A DNA stretch of 64,000 nt from an uncultured Bacteroidales bacterium (GTDB lineage: Bacteria > Bacteroidota > Bacteroidia > Bacteroidales > Muribaculaceae), in contig CADADP010000006.1 in assembly GCA_902786725.1 (NCBI GenBank), forward strand, positions 23,358 through 87,357, written 5' to 3'. This document shows positions 28,473-38,456 of the stretch, in pieces. Below the pieces are notes generated by a model. The model was not told where the DNA came from and searched no databases. It saw nothing but the letters and a program-made list of their open reading frames with translations. Every line of letters begins with the position of its first letter. The first letter of the stretch is position 1. The position numbers and the translations under genes are program-made.

Positions 28473-28519
28473 TTTCGCTACAAATATTCAAGTAACAACG
28501 CTACAATAGCCTGCAGAAC

Positions 28520-29671
28520 GTGAGTTTTGATTTCTCTAACATACTTAACCAGCAGCAAAGGAAAGCCATCGGGAACGCTGTGCTCACGCCTTTCTCATGG
28601 GTGTTCAGAGTAATTGTTTGGATTCGGAACATTTGCTTCAACATCGGATTGCTTAAGGAAGAGAAGTTCGATGTGCCGGTGGTGTCGGTGGGCAACATCA
28701 CTGTGGGAGGCACCGGAAAGACACCTCATGTGGAATACATAATAGAGCACCTTTGCCGCAAGTACAACATTGGCGTTCTTAGCCGAGGATATAAGCGAGC
28801 GACACATGGCTTCATCCTTGCCACAGAGTCGCTCTCGCCTCGCGACATAGGCGACGAGCCATTCCAGATTTTTCACAAGTTCGGCGACCTCATCACGCTG
28901 GCAGTGTGCGAGAAAAGGGTTAAGGGAATCCGAGAGATGCTAAAGATTAACCCAAATATCAACCTCATACTGCTCGACGACGCGTTCCAGCACCGCTTCG
29001 TAAAGCCAAAAGTCAACATTGTGCTTATCGACTATAACAGACCACCTTTCACCGACAAGATGTTGCCACTGGGATTTCTCCGGGAGCCACTCAGTAGCCT
29101 GTTACGGGCCGACATGGTGGTGGTAACCAAGTGCCCACCCGACATTAAGCCGGTGGACGTGAGAATGATGAAAGAGAATCTGGAACTAATCCCGGCTCAG
29201 GAATTATTCTATTCCTCTATCAAGTATGCCGAGCCCAAGTCGGTGTTTCCAATCAACAACCCACAACTCATGTCCATGTCATGGCTCGAACCCGACGACT
29301 TGGTGCTGGGACTGACAGGCATTGCCAACCCACGCACATTCGTCAGATACCTCAAGAATTATTCCGCGAAGGTGAAGGTGATTCATTTCGACGACCACCA
29401 CTATTTCACACGCGAAGATTTCAAATATATTTTCAATATGTTCGAGAGCATGCCCGGACGGCGCAAGTTTATTGTCACCACAGAGAAAGACGCGGTGAGA
29501 ATACTCAACAATCCCTACTTCCCGCCCACAATGCGCGACTACGTCTATTATATCCCAATTAAAGTGGGGTTCCGCGACTATGATGTGCACGACTTTATCG
29601 AAATTTTGGAAAAGAAAATTAACGAAACGGTGGCTCCTCCGCACCAGTATTATGATGCCGACAATAACTGA
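28520..29671 (+). CDS. lpxK: Tetraacyldisaccharide 4'-kinase
   Basis: Phosphorylates the 4' position of the lipid A precursor at the inner membrane. At 383 aa it is slightly longer than the usual 330-360. The P-loop region reads VGNITVGGTGKTPHVEY near residues 56-72, and the later block LLDDAFQHR is conserved. There is no good ATG: the frame opens with GTG at 28520, and the family normally begins near residue 18 (LTPFSWVF), so the true start may be a GTG inside. The sixth-acyl chemistry is unknown. Confidence 0.92.
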   Translation: MSFDFSNILNQQQRKAIGNAVLTPFSWVFRVIVWIRNICFNIGLLKEEKFDVPVVSVGNITVGGTGKTPHVEYIIEHLCRKYNIGVLSRGYKRATHGFILATESLSPRDIGDEPFQIFHKFGDLITLAVCEKRVKGIREMLKINPNINLILLDDAFQHRFVKPKVNIVLIDYNRPPFTDKMLPLGFLREPLSSLLRADMVVVTKCPPDIKPVDVRMMKENLELIPAQELFYSSIKYAEPKSVFPINNPQLMSMSWLEPDDLVLGLTGIANPRTFVRYLKNYSAKVKVIHFDDHHYFTREDFKYIFNMFESMPGRRKFIVTTEKDAVRILNNPYFPPTMRDYVYYIPIKVGFRDYDVHDFIEILEKKINETVAPPHQYYDADNN

Positions 29672-29726
29672 CACAGCTCATAACATCTCACAGATTATTC
29701 ACATAACAAGAAAGGGGAAGGACTGT

Positions 29727-29751
29727 AGCGCGCGTAATAGCCGCGCTTTTT
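29727..29751 (+). terminator. Short terminator between lpxK and thiL
   Basis: AGCGCG pairs with CGCGCT over six bases with a nine-base loop, followed by TTTTT. Confidence 0.55.
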
Positions 29752-29789
29752 GCACCTCGTTCCCATATAACCCACATAATATATAGAAA

Positions 29790-30812
29790 ATGGCAGAGAT
29801 TTCTTCACTTGGCGAATTTGGGCTTATCGATATGCTCACAAAAGACTTCAAATCGGTTAACACATCCACAATTAAGGGTGTGGGCGACGATTGCGCAATA
29901 CTGGACCATGAGGGTAAACGCACCCTTGTAACCACCGACCTCCTGCTTGAGGGAATCCACTTCGACCTCACCTACGTTCCGCTTAAGCACCTTGGCTACA
30001 AAGCAGTGGTGGTGAACCTGAGCGATGTCTATGCCATGAACGGCACACCGCGGCAAATCACAGTGTCGCTGGGCATCTCCAAGCGATTTACCGTGGAGCA
30101 CATCAATGAGCTTTACTCTGGCATCTACGCCGCCTGTGAACGTTATGGGGTGGACCTTGTGGGCGGCGACACTTCGGCCAGCGTAACGGGGCTTATAATC
30201 AGCGTTACGTGTATCGGCGAGGCCTCAGAGAAAGATATCGTTCGCAGAGACGGCGCGCGCGACACCGACCTGGTTTGCGTCAGTGGTGACTTGGGCGCGG
30301 CATACATGGGTTTGCAACTGCTCGAACGCGAACGAGTAGCATCGGCCGGAATGAAAGACTTCCAGCCCGACTTCGCCGGGAAGGAGTACATCTTGGAACG
30401 TCAACTAAAACCGGAGGCAAGACGCGACGTGATTGAGGAGCTTCGCAGTCTGGGCATCCATCCCACAGCTATGCTCGACGTGAGCGACGGCCTCTCGAGC
30501 GAACTTCTTCACATCTGCAAGCAGAGCAACGTGGGATGCCGCATCTACGAGGAGCGAATACCTATCGACTACCAGACTGCCACTATGGCCGAAGAACTCA
30601 ACATGAATCTTGTAACAGCCGCAATGAATGGCGGCGAAGATTATGAGCTGCTCTTCACTGTGCCGCTGACCGACCTGAGCAAAGTGGAGCTAATGAAGAC
30701 CGCAAGGCTTATGGGACGCATCACCAAACCCGAACTTGGCGCATACCTCGTCACACGCGATGAGGCCGAGCTGGAAATTAAAGCACAGGGGTGGAACGCG
30801 TTCCACCCCTGA
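29790..30812 (+). CDS. thiL: Thiamine-monophosphate kinase
   Basis: Phosphorylates thiamine monophosphate to the active diphosphate. The 340-aa protein has the AIRS-like fold: IKGVGDDCAIL near residue 29 binds ATP-magnesium, TTDLLLEGIHF follows, then VGGDTS near residue 125 and LDVSDGLSSEL in the second half. The last codons are embedded in a perfect 26-base palindrome that looks like the terminator. No other thiamine gene is near. Confidence 0.94.
   Translation: MAEISSLGEFGLIDMLTKDFKSVNTSTIKGVGDDCAILDHEGKRTLVTTDLLLEGIHFDLTYVPLKHLGYKAVVVNLSDVYAMNGTPRQITVSLGISKRFTVEHINELYSGIYAACERYGVDLVGGDTSASVTGLIISVTCIGEASEKDIVRRDGARDTDLVCVSGDLGAAYMGLQLLERERVASAGMKDFQPDFAGKEYILERQLKPEARRDVIEELRSLGIHPTAMLDVSDGLSSELLHICKQSNVGCRIYEERIPIDYQTATMAEELNMNLVTAAMNGGEDYELLFTVPLTDLSKVELMKTARLMGRITKPELGAYLVTRDEAELEIKAQGWNAFHP
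30786..30811. terminator. Palindromic terminator overlapping the thiL stop
   Basis: A perfect palindrome with arms CAGGGGTGGAACG and CGTTCCACCCCTG that includes the first two bases of the thiL stop codon. It separates convergent thiL and the porin gene. It is a 12- to 13-bp hairpin without a T run. Confidence 0.6.
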
Positions 30813-30895
30813 TACCGTTATTGCTATTTGTCCTGCTTTCGCTTCGGGAAACGGCTCGTCTTTTAGCCAGGGATTCTGACTTTTCGGTTGTATTA

Positions 30896-31948
30896 TCAGA
30901 AAGCTAATTGCAGTTGCGTGAGGACCGAACTCTCACCACCACTGTATCCACACCATTTCTTATAGTAGTAGCCCAGCTGAATCCTGCATTTCTTCAAGAA
31001 CCAGTACTGTACGCCGGCCGAATATCGGTTTTGCGAGTCGCGATAGGAATTATAGTGGTCGAACGAGACCAAAAAATCCAGGCCATGTGTGGCCACGTCC
31101 TTAACAGCAGCTGTGACATAACAACCATCGCTATTAAGATTTCCGTCTTTTGCCCACATCCACTCGCCACGAGCGTCGAATCGCCGCGTTTTCAGTTGTG
31201 CTCCGGCGGCATAACGTCGGCGAGTAAAGTTCCCGTTTCTTTTAACGTCGGTAAGTTCGGGCACTTCTAAACATATATATTTATCGTCCACCAAATTCAT
31301 TTCGACGTTTCCGGTACCCAATATCGCCGACCCACTGAGCAATAGGCATTCCAGCGGCTTTACTCCAAGGCGAGCCACAAAATCCTTCTGCTTATTATCA
31401 TCGCGTCTGTTGCGACCGGCACCATTCATAACGGCCAAGTCATAACTCAAGCGGTCACCAAAGAATGACCCATAAAGCGTAATGCCAATGTCGCGCCCGC
31501 CACCACCACGCATCATCAGCGGGCTGTCGCCGCAAATCAGCCTGTTGGTCACAAGCGACACGCATGGTATCATCTCCAGTATAGAAGGCGAAATAGGGCT
31601 CTCTATGCTGAACGGCGTCTTAAACTGTCCCAACTTCACGTTTATTTCAGGGCAGAAAGCATAGCTTGCCCACAACTCTTGCAGGGCAAAATTCTTGAAA
31701 TCGAACATCACTTGTGCGTTCAGTTTCGGGATCACTTTCACGTTGGCAGTGAGAATAATTTTATTCACAGCGAACTGATTTTCGGGCTCATTATTTTGGT
31801 GGTATTCCCATCCGGCCATAGCGTAGCCCGAGAATTTCACTCTCTGCAGTATCTTGCCCACTATACTTGTGGAATCAATCGACAGCGCGCTCGCCGACGA
31901 GCCACCGGCAAGTAGCACCATTAGTATCAGTATCCTTAATATCCTCAT
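30896..31948 (-). CDS. Outer-membrane porin, phosphate-selective type (porin O/P)
   Basis: A 350-aa protein with a signal peptide (hydrophobic residues 4-19, cut near SASALS) and a barrel made of alternating strands. LGQFKTPFSIE near residue 108 is the hallmark segment of the Porin_O_P family, and the last residue is Phe. It likely forms a channel for phosphate or other anions in the outer membrane. It overlaps the upstream thioredoxin-like gene by one base (TAATG), so translation is coupled. Confidence 0.9.
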   Translation of the reverse strand: MRILRILILMVLLAGGSSASALSIDSTSIVGKILQRVKFSGYAMAGWEYHQNNEPENQFAVNKIILTANVKVIPKLNAQVMFDFKNFALQELWASYAFCPEINVKLGQFKTPFSIESPISPSILEMIPCVSLVTNRLICGDSPLMMRGGGGRDIGITLYGSFFGDRLSYDLAVMNGAGRNRRDDNKQKDFVARLGVKPLECLLLSGSAILGTGNVEMNLVDDKYICLEVPELTDVKRNGNFTRRRYAAGAQLKTRRFDARGEWMWAKDGNLNSDGCYVTAAVKDVATHGLDFLVSFDHYNSYRDSQNRYSAGVQYWFLKKCRIQLGYYYKKWCGYSGGESSVLTQLQLAF

Positions 31949-32934
31949 TATTTACCAACATTCTTCTCAACCACTTCTACAAATTTATCTCCCTGCAGTC
32001 CACGCGACACTATTTTGCCCTTAGGATCAAACAGTATCAGATGAGGGATGCCCATTATTCCATAGATGCGAGTGGGTTCCTCAAGTTTTTTAGCACCTAT
32101 TATCACCTCCCATGGAATTTCCAAGCCGTGGATAGCGTCGAAAGTAGCGTTCGGCTCGTCCCAAACGGCAATGCCCAGGAAGGTTACTTTTTCACCATAT
32201 TTCTCATAGAGTGGCTTGAGCGTTTCCACTATCTCTCTGCGGCATGGGCCACACCAGCTGGCCCAAAAGTCGGCAACCACCCAGTCGCCTTTGCCCACAT
32301 AGTCGCTCAGACGCCGAGTTTTCCCGTCCACACACTCCACGGCAAAGTCGGTGAACTGCTTTCCCTCGGCTGTTAGGAGCTTGCTCTGGACCCCGGCCAC
32401 ATACTTTTGCACTTTCCTTAGGTTACGATAGTTTTCGGGAACCTGTTTCAAAAGCGAATCCACCTGAGCCGCGCTGAAATCATTATACATCAGATAGTAG
32501 TAGAACGCCCATGGGCCAATTCCATTGTCGTGGTTTTCCTCATAGGCTTTCTTGAACAAGGCCGAGTATTGCTCATCGGTTTCCACCGTGTTCAGTAGCG
32601 AGTCTAAGACATTTAGTTTGGCGTTAAGTTCTCCGCCGGTTGCCTTTCGTTCTTCCCACTTTATCACCAAGTCGCCACCTTCCACAACAAACTCCATCCG
32701 CTTGCCATCCACTATCAGCCGCGACATATAAGTGTCTTTCACTTTACCTTCAAAAACAGCAAGCGCATTCGCCACTATGGTGCTATCTATCACCTGCCCT
32801 GAATCGTAAACAGTGAGTTGAGCTACTTTCCCATCCATTGAGCCATCTGGGAAAATCACGGTTATCTTATACTTCTTCTCGGTGCATGATGCCAGCAACA
32901 CGAGCATTGCCAGAATTGTTAGTGCTTTTTTCAT
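31948..32934 (-). CDS. TlpA-like thiol-disulfide oxidoreductase lipoprotein
   Basis: A 328-aa lipoprotein with lipobox L-A-S-C at Cys17. An N-terminal beta-domain of DUF4369 type (about 22-110) is followed by a helical linker and a thioredoxin-fold domain with active site WCGPC near residue 229 (FWASWCGPCRREI). It should reduce or isomerise disulfides in the periplasm. The pairing with a porin in the same operon suggests an envelope role, by inference. Confidence 0.92.
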   Translation of the reverse strand: MKKALTILAMLVLLASCTEKKYKITVIFPDGSMDGKVAQLTVYDSGQVIDSTIVANALAVFEGKVKDTYMSRLIVDGKRMEFVVEGGDLVIKWEERKATGGELNAKLNVLDSLLNTVETDEQYSALFKKAYEENHDNGIGPWAFYYYLMYNDFSAAQVDSLLKQVPENYRNLRKVQKYVAGVQSKLLTAEGKQFTDFAVECVDGKTRRLSDYVGKGDWVVADFWASWCGPCRREIVETLKPLYEKYGEKVTFLGIAVWDEPNATFDAIHGLEIPWEVIIGAKKLEEPTRIYGIMGIPHLILFDPKGKIVSRGLQGDKFVEVVEKNVGK

Positions 32935-32968
32935 TTGTCTTCGATTATAGAACTATTATATGTAAATG

Positions 32969-35900
32969 TTATTTTAAAATTGAGTTGTAGAGTAGCGAAT
33001 GAATGTGGCTACGAGCGCTCACTCGCGAGAATGCCGGATTATCACGAGTAGGACTCACGCGGTTGCTCAGGAACACATATATCATGTCGTTCTTGGGGTC
33101 AACCCAGAAGCATGTGCCGGTAAAACCTGTGTGCCCCACTGTCTCGGCCGTTGCCTCGTCGCACGTCGAGGAGTTCTCAGGATTGGTCAGATTGGGCTTG
33201 TCAAACCCCAGTCCGCGATGTGAATTAGGACTTTTTGATTTCAAGAACAGGTCAACTGTACTTTTCTTCAAGAATCTTTCACCGCCGTAAGTGCCGCCAT
33301 TAAGCCACATCTGGAACAGCTTGGCCAAGTCGTTGGCATTCGAGAACAATCCCGCATTTCCCTGAACACCACCCGAGAATGCGGCCAGCTCGTCGTGGAC
33401 ATACCCGTGTATGTGCTGCCGGCGCAGATAGGTATCCACCTCGGTGTAGGCTATTTGGTCGCCTGAGAATCGCTCCAGCGGCCTATACCCCGTGTGATAC
33501 GCGCCAAGCGGCGCAAATACCGCGTTGTTCACATACTTGTCGAGCGTTGTGCCTGTGATTCGCTGCAACGCGTCGGCCAGCAGACAGAAGTTAAGGCAAC
33601 TGTAGCGATAGCGCTTAGTACCTAAGTCGGAATGGTATATTCTGTTCATTATCGAGTCGTAAGTCACCTTACCGCCCCATATTCCCCGGGCTATCTCCAC
33701 CGGGAACTTATCGGAACGTTGGGTAGAAAGTATGTCGGTGCGCAACTTGGCATCCTTGTGACCGTAAGCGCCGTTCATAACCTTTATGGTGTTGGACTTC
33801 GTGGCTTTTCCGGTTATCAGTTTTCCGCTATATGTATCGCGGTCGAACATCATCTCCCACATGCTCAGCGACGGTTGCATCCCCGTTTCGTGATACAAGA
33901 GGTCGCGCATCGTAATATCTCGTTTATCGGTCCCCCTAAGTCCCGGAATAAACTTGCTGGCCTTGTCATCGAGCTTGAATTTACCCTGGTCATATAGTTT
34001 CATAATGCCACTTAAGGTTCCGGTGGCTTTTGAGACCGAAGCCAGACCATATAGAGTATTCTCATCCACTACCACCCGCGAATCCTCACTGATGGTGCCG
34101 TAGGCTCGATTGCATATCACCTTGCCGTGACGGGCCACAAGCACCTCGCATCCGGGGAACGCGCCCTGCGCCACTCCATAATTGGCTATAGAGTCGATAC
34201 GTTGCAGCAGGTTGTCGTTGAATCCCACTTCCTGCGGTATTCCATAGCCCAGGCGAGTCACACCGTAATGTATTCCAAATCCGGGTGGCAACGTCTTGTC
34301 GCGTGAGGAGCCTTGCAACTTCACGGTAATAGGTAATACGCCATTAGCAGCGTTCCCTCCGAAGATGGTTTGCGCCGCATAATCCTGCGCCAGTTCGGTG
34401 TCTTCGTAGGTGAGCGCCACGGCTTTCACGTTGCCGGCTCCCATCACGCGTGAGTAATTCATGATTTTACGCGGTGCGCAGCGCAACACAAGCACTACGT
34501 TCTTGACACTCGCCACAAGCGATTCTAATTCGGCCGCCAACGCATCGTCACTGTCGCCCACGCTTACTATCACCAGGTCGTGCCCGGCAGCCTTTACACG
34601 AGCGGAAAGTGGAGCCACATCGGTAGCTGTCGGAGCCGAATAAGTTGTAACCGCCGCATAATTGGCGCAGCGACGCGCAAACATCGACTTGGCACCGTTT
34701 TCATCACCCACAGTTATAACAGCTATGTTGCGCTTCTGCAGATTTTTAACCGGCAACACGTCACCGTCGTTCTTTATCACTGTGATGATGTTGGCATACA
34801 GGAGTCGTTGCATCAGTAGTGCCGGCGTGGAATTTACTTGCGCCTTCACCGTCTCCAAATCAATCGGTTGCATAGTGGCAAGTCCCAAAGCATACTTGAA
34901 CCTGAGCATCTTTTTCACCCGCTCGTTCACATCGTCCCAGTTAAGTTCACCACCGGCTATTGCGACCATAACGGCTTCTATCTCTTCGGCGGGATGATTG
35001 GGCATCAACAGCACGTCGTTCCCTGCCTTTAGCGCCTGCACACATGGAGAGCCTTCTACTTTGGCGCCTCCCATGCCCAGCGCGTCGGTGAAGACCAGTC
35101 CACCGAAGCCTAAATCTCGCTTAAGCAACTCGGCAACATATTTCTCCGACATGGTGGATGGCAGCTGCCGTTCATCTATCGACGGCACCCGCAAGTGACC
35201 GGTCATCACCCCCGACAAACCGGCGTTGATATAGTGGCGAAACGGTATCAGCTCGCACAGCTCCAGCTCTTTGCGGCTCTTTTCCACCACCGGTAGCGAC
35301 TTGTGCGAATCCACCGTTGTGGAACCGTGTCCGGGGAAGTGCTTCGACACCGACAGCACGCCTCCGTCTTCAAGCCCACGAGAGAAGGCCACCCCGTGAC
35401 GAGCCACCATGTCGGGGTCCTCACCATAAGAGCGGTTTCCCACCACCCCAAACGGGCCATTGTCCAGCACATCCATCACCGGGGCGAAATCCACATGAAT
35501 GCCCATCAGGCGAAATTGGCGAGCCAATTCGCGCCCATATTCATAGTGAATCTTGTCGTCGCTAATAGCGCCCAGAACCAGATTTCTCGGATAAGCCACA
35601 CCATCCTTCAGACGCATTGTCATGCCCCACTCGCCATCGATAGTAATCATCAACGGCACGTTGGCCAGCGACTGCGCATAGTTGATGCTTCGCGCTGTGG
35701 GAAGCATCTGACCTTCGTTGAAAATCAGTCCTCCCACCTTCAGCTCCTCCACCAGTTTCTTAATCTGAGCCTTGGTGTTCTCCTCTATATCGGAGTTGAC
35801 ACTGGCCACCATCAGTTGGGCGATGCGCTCCGCTGGCGTTAGCGAAGCGAATTTCTCGTTTACCCATTTCTCCATTGCCGTTTTATTCACTGCATTGAAG

Positions 35901-36001
35901 ACCTTGGGCTGAACGGGTTTCGCTTGCAAACCTGTGGCATTAGCGACAATCCATATTGCCACCAATGCCACAAGCATCATGAAGTTTTTCCTTTTTCTCA
36001 T
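32969..36001 (-). CDS. GH3 beta-N-acetylhexosaminidase fused to class C beta-lactamase-like hydrolase
   Basis: A 1010-aa exported protein with a signal peptide (about 1-27). The GH3 catalytic domain (about 45-380) carries the NagZ signature KHFPGHG and DSHKSLP near residue 220 and the nucleophile Asp in VFTDALGM near 304. A GH3 C-terminal sandwich follows (about 400-585). The last 400 residues are a serine beta-lactamase/DD-peptidase fold with S-x-x-K in ASVSKATG near 654 and HTGFTGT near the end. Such fusions are common in Bacteroidetes and probably recycle or trim peptidoglycan: the glycosidase removes GlcNAc and the hydrolase acts on peptides. Whether the second domain is active is not known. 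Confidence 0.93.
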   Translation of the reverse strand: MRKRKNFMMLVALVAIWIVANATGLQAKPVQPKVFNAVNKTAMEKWVNEKFASLTPAERIAQLMVASVNSDIEENTKAQIKKLVEELKVGGLIFNEGQMLPTARSINYAQSLANVPLMITIDGEWGMTMRLKDGVAYPRNLVLGAISDDKIHYEYGRELARQFRLMGIHVDFAPVMDVLDNGPFGVVGNRSYGEDPDMVARHGVAFSRGLEDGGVLSVSKHFPGHGSTTVDSHKSLPVVEKSRKELELCELIPFRHYINAGLSGVMTGHLRVPSIDERQLPSTMSEKYVAELLKRDLGFGGLVFTDALGMGGAKVEGSPCVQALKAGNDVLLMPNHPAEEIEAVMVAIAGGELNWDDVNERVKKMLRFKYALGLATMQPIDLETVKAQVNSTPALLMQRLLYANIITVIKNDGDVLPVKNLQKRNIAVITVGDENGAKSMFARRCANYAAVTTYSAPTATDVAPLSARVKAAGHDLVIVSVGDSDDALAAELESLVASVKNVVLVLRCAPRKIMNYSRVMGAGNVKAVALTYEDTELAQDYAAQTIFGGNAANGVLPITVKLQGSSRDKTLPPGFGIHYGVTRLGYGIPQEVGFNDNLLQRIDSIANYGVAQGAFPGCEVLVARHGKVICNRAYGTISEDSRVVVDENTLYGLASVSKATGTLSGIMKLYDQGKFKLDDKASKFIPGLRGTDKRDITMRDLLYHETGMQPSLSMWEMMFDRDTYSGKLITGKATKSNTIKVMNGAYGHKDAKLRTDILSTQRSDKFPVEIARGIWGGKVTYDSIMNRIYHSDLGTKRYRYSCLNFCLLADALQRITGTTLDKYVNNAVFAPLGAYHTGYRPLERFSGDQIAYTEVDTYLRRQHIHGYVHDELAAFSGGVQGNAGLFSNANDLAKLFQMWLNGGTYGGERFLKKSTVDLFLKSKSPNSHRGLGFDKPNLTNPENSSTCDEATAETVGHTGFTGTCFWVDPKNDMIYVFLSNRVSPTRDNPAFSRVSARSHIHSLLYNSILK

Positions 36002-36021
36002 CAGGGGAGTATAATGTGTTT

Positions 36022-37539
36022 TTATTTAAGTTTCATTCTCACCTCATCAGTGGAATCCACTTTCTTGCCCTGGGCGTTCAGGTCCTTAACATACTGCAGG
36101 ATATGCACTCCGTATTGCACTCCGTCAACCCACAGTCTGTCGGCGCGCTTAAACGCTTCCATGTAGTCTCCGCCGTTGGCCAGATAGTCGATTGTCACCA
36201 TTTTGTATTTCTTGTTGGGCTTAATATCTTTGCCATTGAGCTTGGCGCTAACTATCTGAGCCTTATTGTTATATACCACCCTCAATTCCTTGCTCATGGC
36301 ATCGCCGCCACGATTAGCCATCGACTGCAAGCCGTCGAGCAGGTCCGAGCCCTTAATTTCAAGCACCATGTAGCGGTTGTCGAACGGGAACATGGAGTTA
36401 ATCAGGCCCTCCGTAATTGTACCCTGAGGCATATCCACGCGAATGCCACCCTTGTTCATAATGGCAAAATCCACGTCTTTTATGCCCGATATCTTCTTCA
36501 CTATCGCCATTGAAGCATCACACACCCAGTTCTGAGCCATGTCACTATGGTTATCCCAACGCTTGGCCGATATGCCCACCGGATTATTCATCAGCGAATC
36601 CACTCCGTGACGGAACGGCTGCAACCAGTTATTCAGCGCCACCTCGCGACTTGCGGCCTCGTCCAGACTTGAATCAATGTTGATATGGCCGTATTTCACT
36701 TCCTTTGTGTCCAAGTCCACGTCGTAGCGGCCCACTATCTTGCCGCTCTTCCCGTTTTGGCCTATTATCACCACCTTGCCGTCGGCGTTGAGCACGTCGG
36801 AATAGTCCGAGTTGGGCTTAATCACCGTGTGCGAATGGCCACCTATCACCAAGTCGATATAATGGCTCTTCGCCACTATCAGCGAGTCGTTGGGCTCGCG
36901 CGGATCCATCGAGTTGTAACCTATATGCGATATCATTATCACGAAGTCCACCTTCTGCACATCCTTCAGATACTTGGCTGTGGCATCGGCCACATCAAAG
37001 GCGTTCAGGTAACGGATACCATCGTAATGGCCCTCTGAAATCATTCCCACCGGATTCACATTCACCGCAAACACACCCACGCGCTTGTCGCCATAGGCCT
37101 TTACGGTAAACGGCTTAATTTGCCCATTGAGTAGCGACGCGCTCACATCGTAGTTAGCGCTCAGTTTCTCAGCTTTGATGCGGGCATACTTGTCGGCAAA
37201 ACCGGCCATCCCGTTGTCGAACTCATGATTTCCAAGTGTTATCACGTCATAACCCAAACTGTCGATTAGGGCATACTCCACATCGCCCTTATAAAGATTA
37301 AAGAACACCGTGCCCTGAACGGCATCACCGCAATGCACAAAGAGAGTGTTCTTATTTTCTTCCTTAATCTGCTTGAACAGAGCCTTCTGGCGCAAAGCTC
37401 CGCCCTTGCCATCCGATGCAGGTTCTATCTGGCTATGGGTGTCGTTAGCCGAAATAATCACTAATTTCTCTGCGCCGGCATTTGGCGCAAAAATTATTAA
37501 TGCCACAAAGGCAACTAATAGATTCCGTAATGTTTTCAT
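36022..37539 (-). CDS. Secreted 5'-nucleotidase / metallophosphatase, UshA-like
   Basis: A 505-aa protein with a signal peptide (about 1-23). The N-terminal calcineurin-like domain carries the metal-binding motifs ANDTHSQ, GNHEFDNG and IGGHSH. The C-terminal 5'-nucleotidase domain (about 320-500) has KRWDNHSDMAQNWVCDA and NKGGIRVDMP. It hydrolyses extracellular nucleotides and probably other phosphomonoesters in the periplasm, feeding nucleoside uptake. Adjacent to the GH3 fusion, 20 bases apart, likely the first gene of the minus-strand envelope group. Confidence 0.93.
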   Translation of the reverse strand: MKTLRNLLVAFVALIIFAPNAGAEKLVIISANDTHSQIEPASDGKGGALRQKALFKQIKEENKNTLFVHCGDAVQGTVFFNLYKGDVEYALIDSLGYDVITLGNHEFDNGMAGFADKYARIKAEKLSANYDVSASLLNGQIKPFTVKAYGDKRVGVFAVNVNPVGMISEGHYDGIRYLNAFDVADATAKYLKDVQKVDFVIMISHIGYNSMDPREPNDSLIVAKSHYIDLVIGGHSHTVIKPNSDYSDVLNADGKVVIIGQNGKSGKIVGRYDVDLDTKEVKYGHINIDSSLDEAASREVALNNWLQPFRHGVDSLMNNPVGISAKRWDNHSDMAQNWVCDASMAIVKKISGIKDVDFAIMNKGGIRVDMPQGTITEGLINSMFPFDNRYMVLEIKGSDLLDGLQSMANRGGDAMSKELRVVYNNKAQIVSAKLNGKDIKPNKKYKMVTIDYLANGGDYMEAFKRADRLWVDGVQYGVHILQYVKDLNAQGKKVDSTDEVRMKLK

Positions 37540-37688
37540 ACAAATATCGTTTTTAAATTAATCTATAGGCAAATTTTACCGACTACGAAATTACTAAAAC
37601 ACGGCCTCAATTCAAAATTTTTCCTCACTTTTCTTCGCCCAATCGCAAATTATCCACGGTTTTCATGCGGTCTTTCACGCTTTATTCG

Positions 37689-37696
37689 TAAATTTG
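37689..37696 (+). promoter_or_regulatory. -7 promoter box for carbonic anhydrase
   Basis: TAAATTTG fits TAnnTTTG, 27 bases before the ATG at 37724. Confidence 0.45.
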
Positions 37697-37723
37697 CCAT
37701 ACATATAACATTGTCGAAGACCT

Positions 37724-38266
37724 ATGATTGACCAAATTATTGAATTCAACAAAACGTTTGTGGCACAGAAAGCCTATGAGAAATTTGCCACTGATAAGTA
37801 TCCCAACAAGAACCTGGCAGTGCTATCGTGCATGGACACCCGACTCACCGAACTACTCCCCGCCGCTCTGGGACTGCGCAACGGTGACGCCAAAATCATT
37901 AAGAACGCCGGCGGTTTGGTCATCTCACCTTTCGACTCGGCAATGCGCAGCCTTGTCGTGGCCGTGTATGAACTGGGCGTTAGCGAGATAATGGTCGTGG
38001 CTCACTCGCAGTGCGGCGCATGTCACATGAGTTTTCACCACTTCCATGAGCAGATGCTTGCTCGTGGCATTTCTGAACAGACCCTAAACATGGTACGCAA
38101 CTGCGGCATCGACCTCGACCAATGGCTCGAAGGCTTCCGCGACACCGAACAGTCGGTTCGCTCCACAGTAGCCACCATACGCAACCATCCCCTTATGCCG
38201 ACCGACATCACCGTGCGAGGCTTTATCATCGATTCTCACACCGGCCAGCTACAAGAAATTCATTAG
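37724..38266 (+). CDS. Beta-class carbonic anhydrase
   Basis: A 180-aa zinc enzyme that hydrates CO2. Zinc ligands are Cys36 (SCMDTR), His94 and Cys97 (AHSQCGAC); the Asp38-Arg40 pair beside Cys36 completes the active site. It lacks a signal peptide, so it is cytoplasmic and should supply bicarbonate for carboxylases, important in CO2-using Bacteroidetes. Alone, with a promoter just upstream. Confidence 0.95.
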   Translation: MIDQIIEFNKTFVAQKAYEKFATDKYPNKNLAVLSCMDTRLTELLPAALGLRNGDAKIIKNAGGLVISPFDSAMRSLVVAVYELGVSEIMVVAHSQCGACHMSFHHFHEQMLARGISEQTLNMVRNCGIDLDQWLEGFRDTEQSVRSTVATIRNHPLMPTDITVRGFIIDSHTGQLQEIH

Positions 38267-38456
38267 CCGAATCGAACCCTGTATTATAAGGGTAAATCAG
38301 TTGCTCAGAGTTCAACTTCGGGCACTTGTGGAAGTAAGACCATTCTCTGAGAAAAATACTGAATTGTTCATTATAGTATGTGAGTTAATGGGTTAATAAA
38401 TCAAATTAAAAAACTTACTCCTGTTTCACTCTCTTAAAGCCCACAAATTCAGCACA

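Noticed and set aside
35303-35842. Antisense 179-codon frame inside the GH3 gene
   Set aside because: It is opposite a strongly coding frame, and has no family features; antisense shadows are common in GC-rich codon sets.
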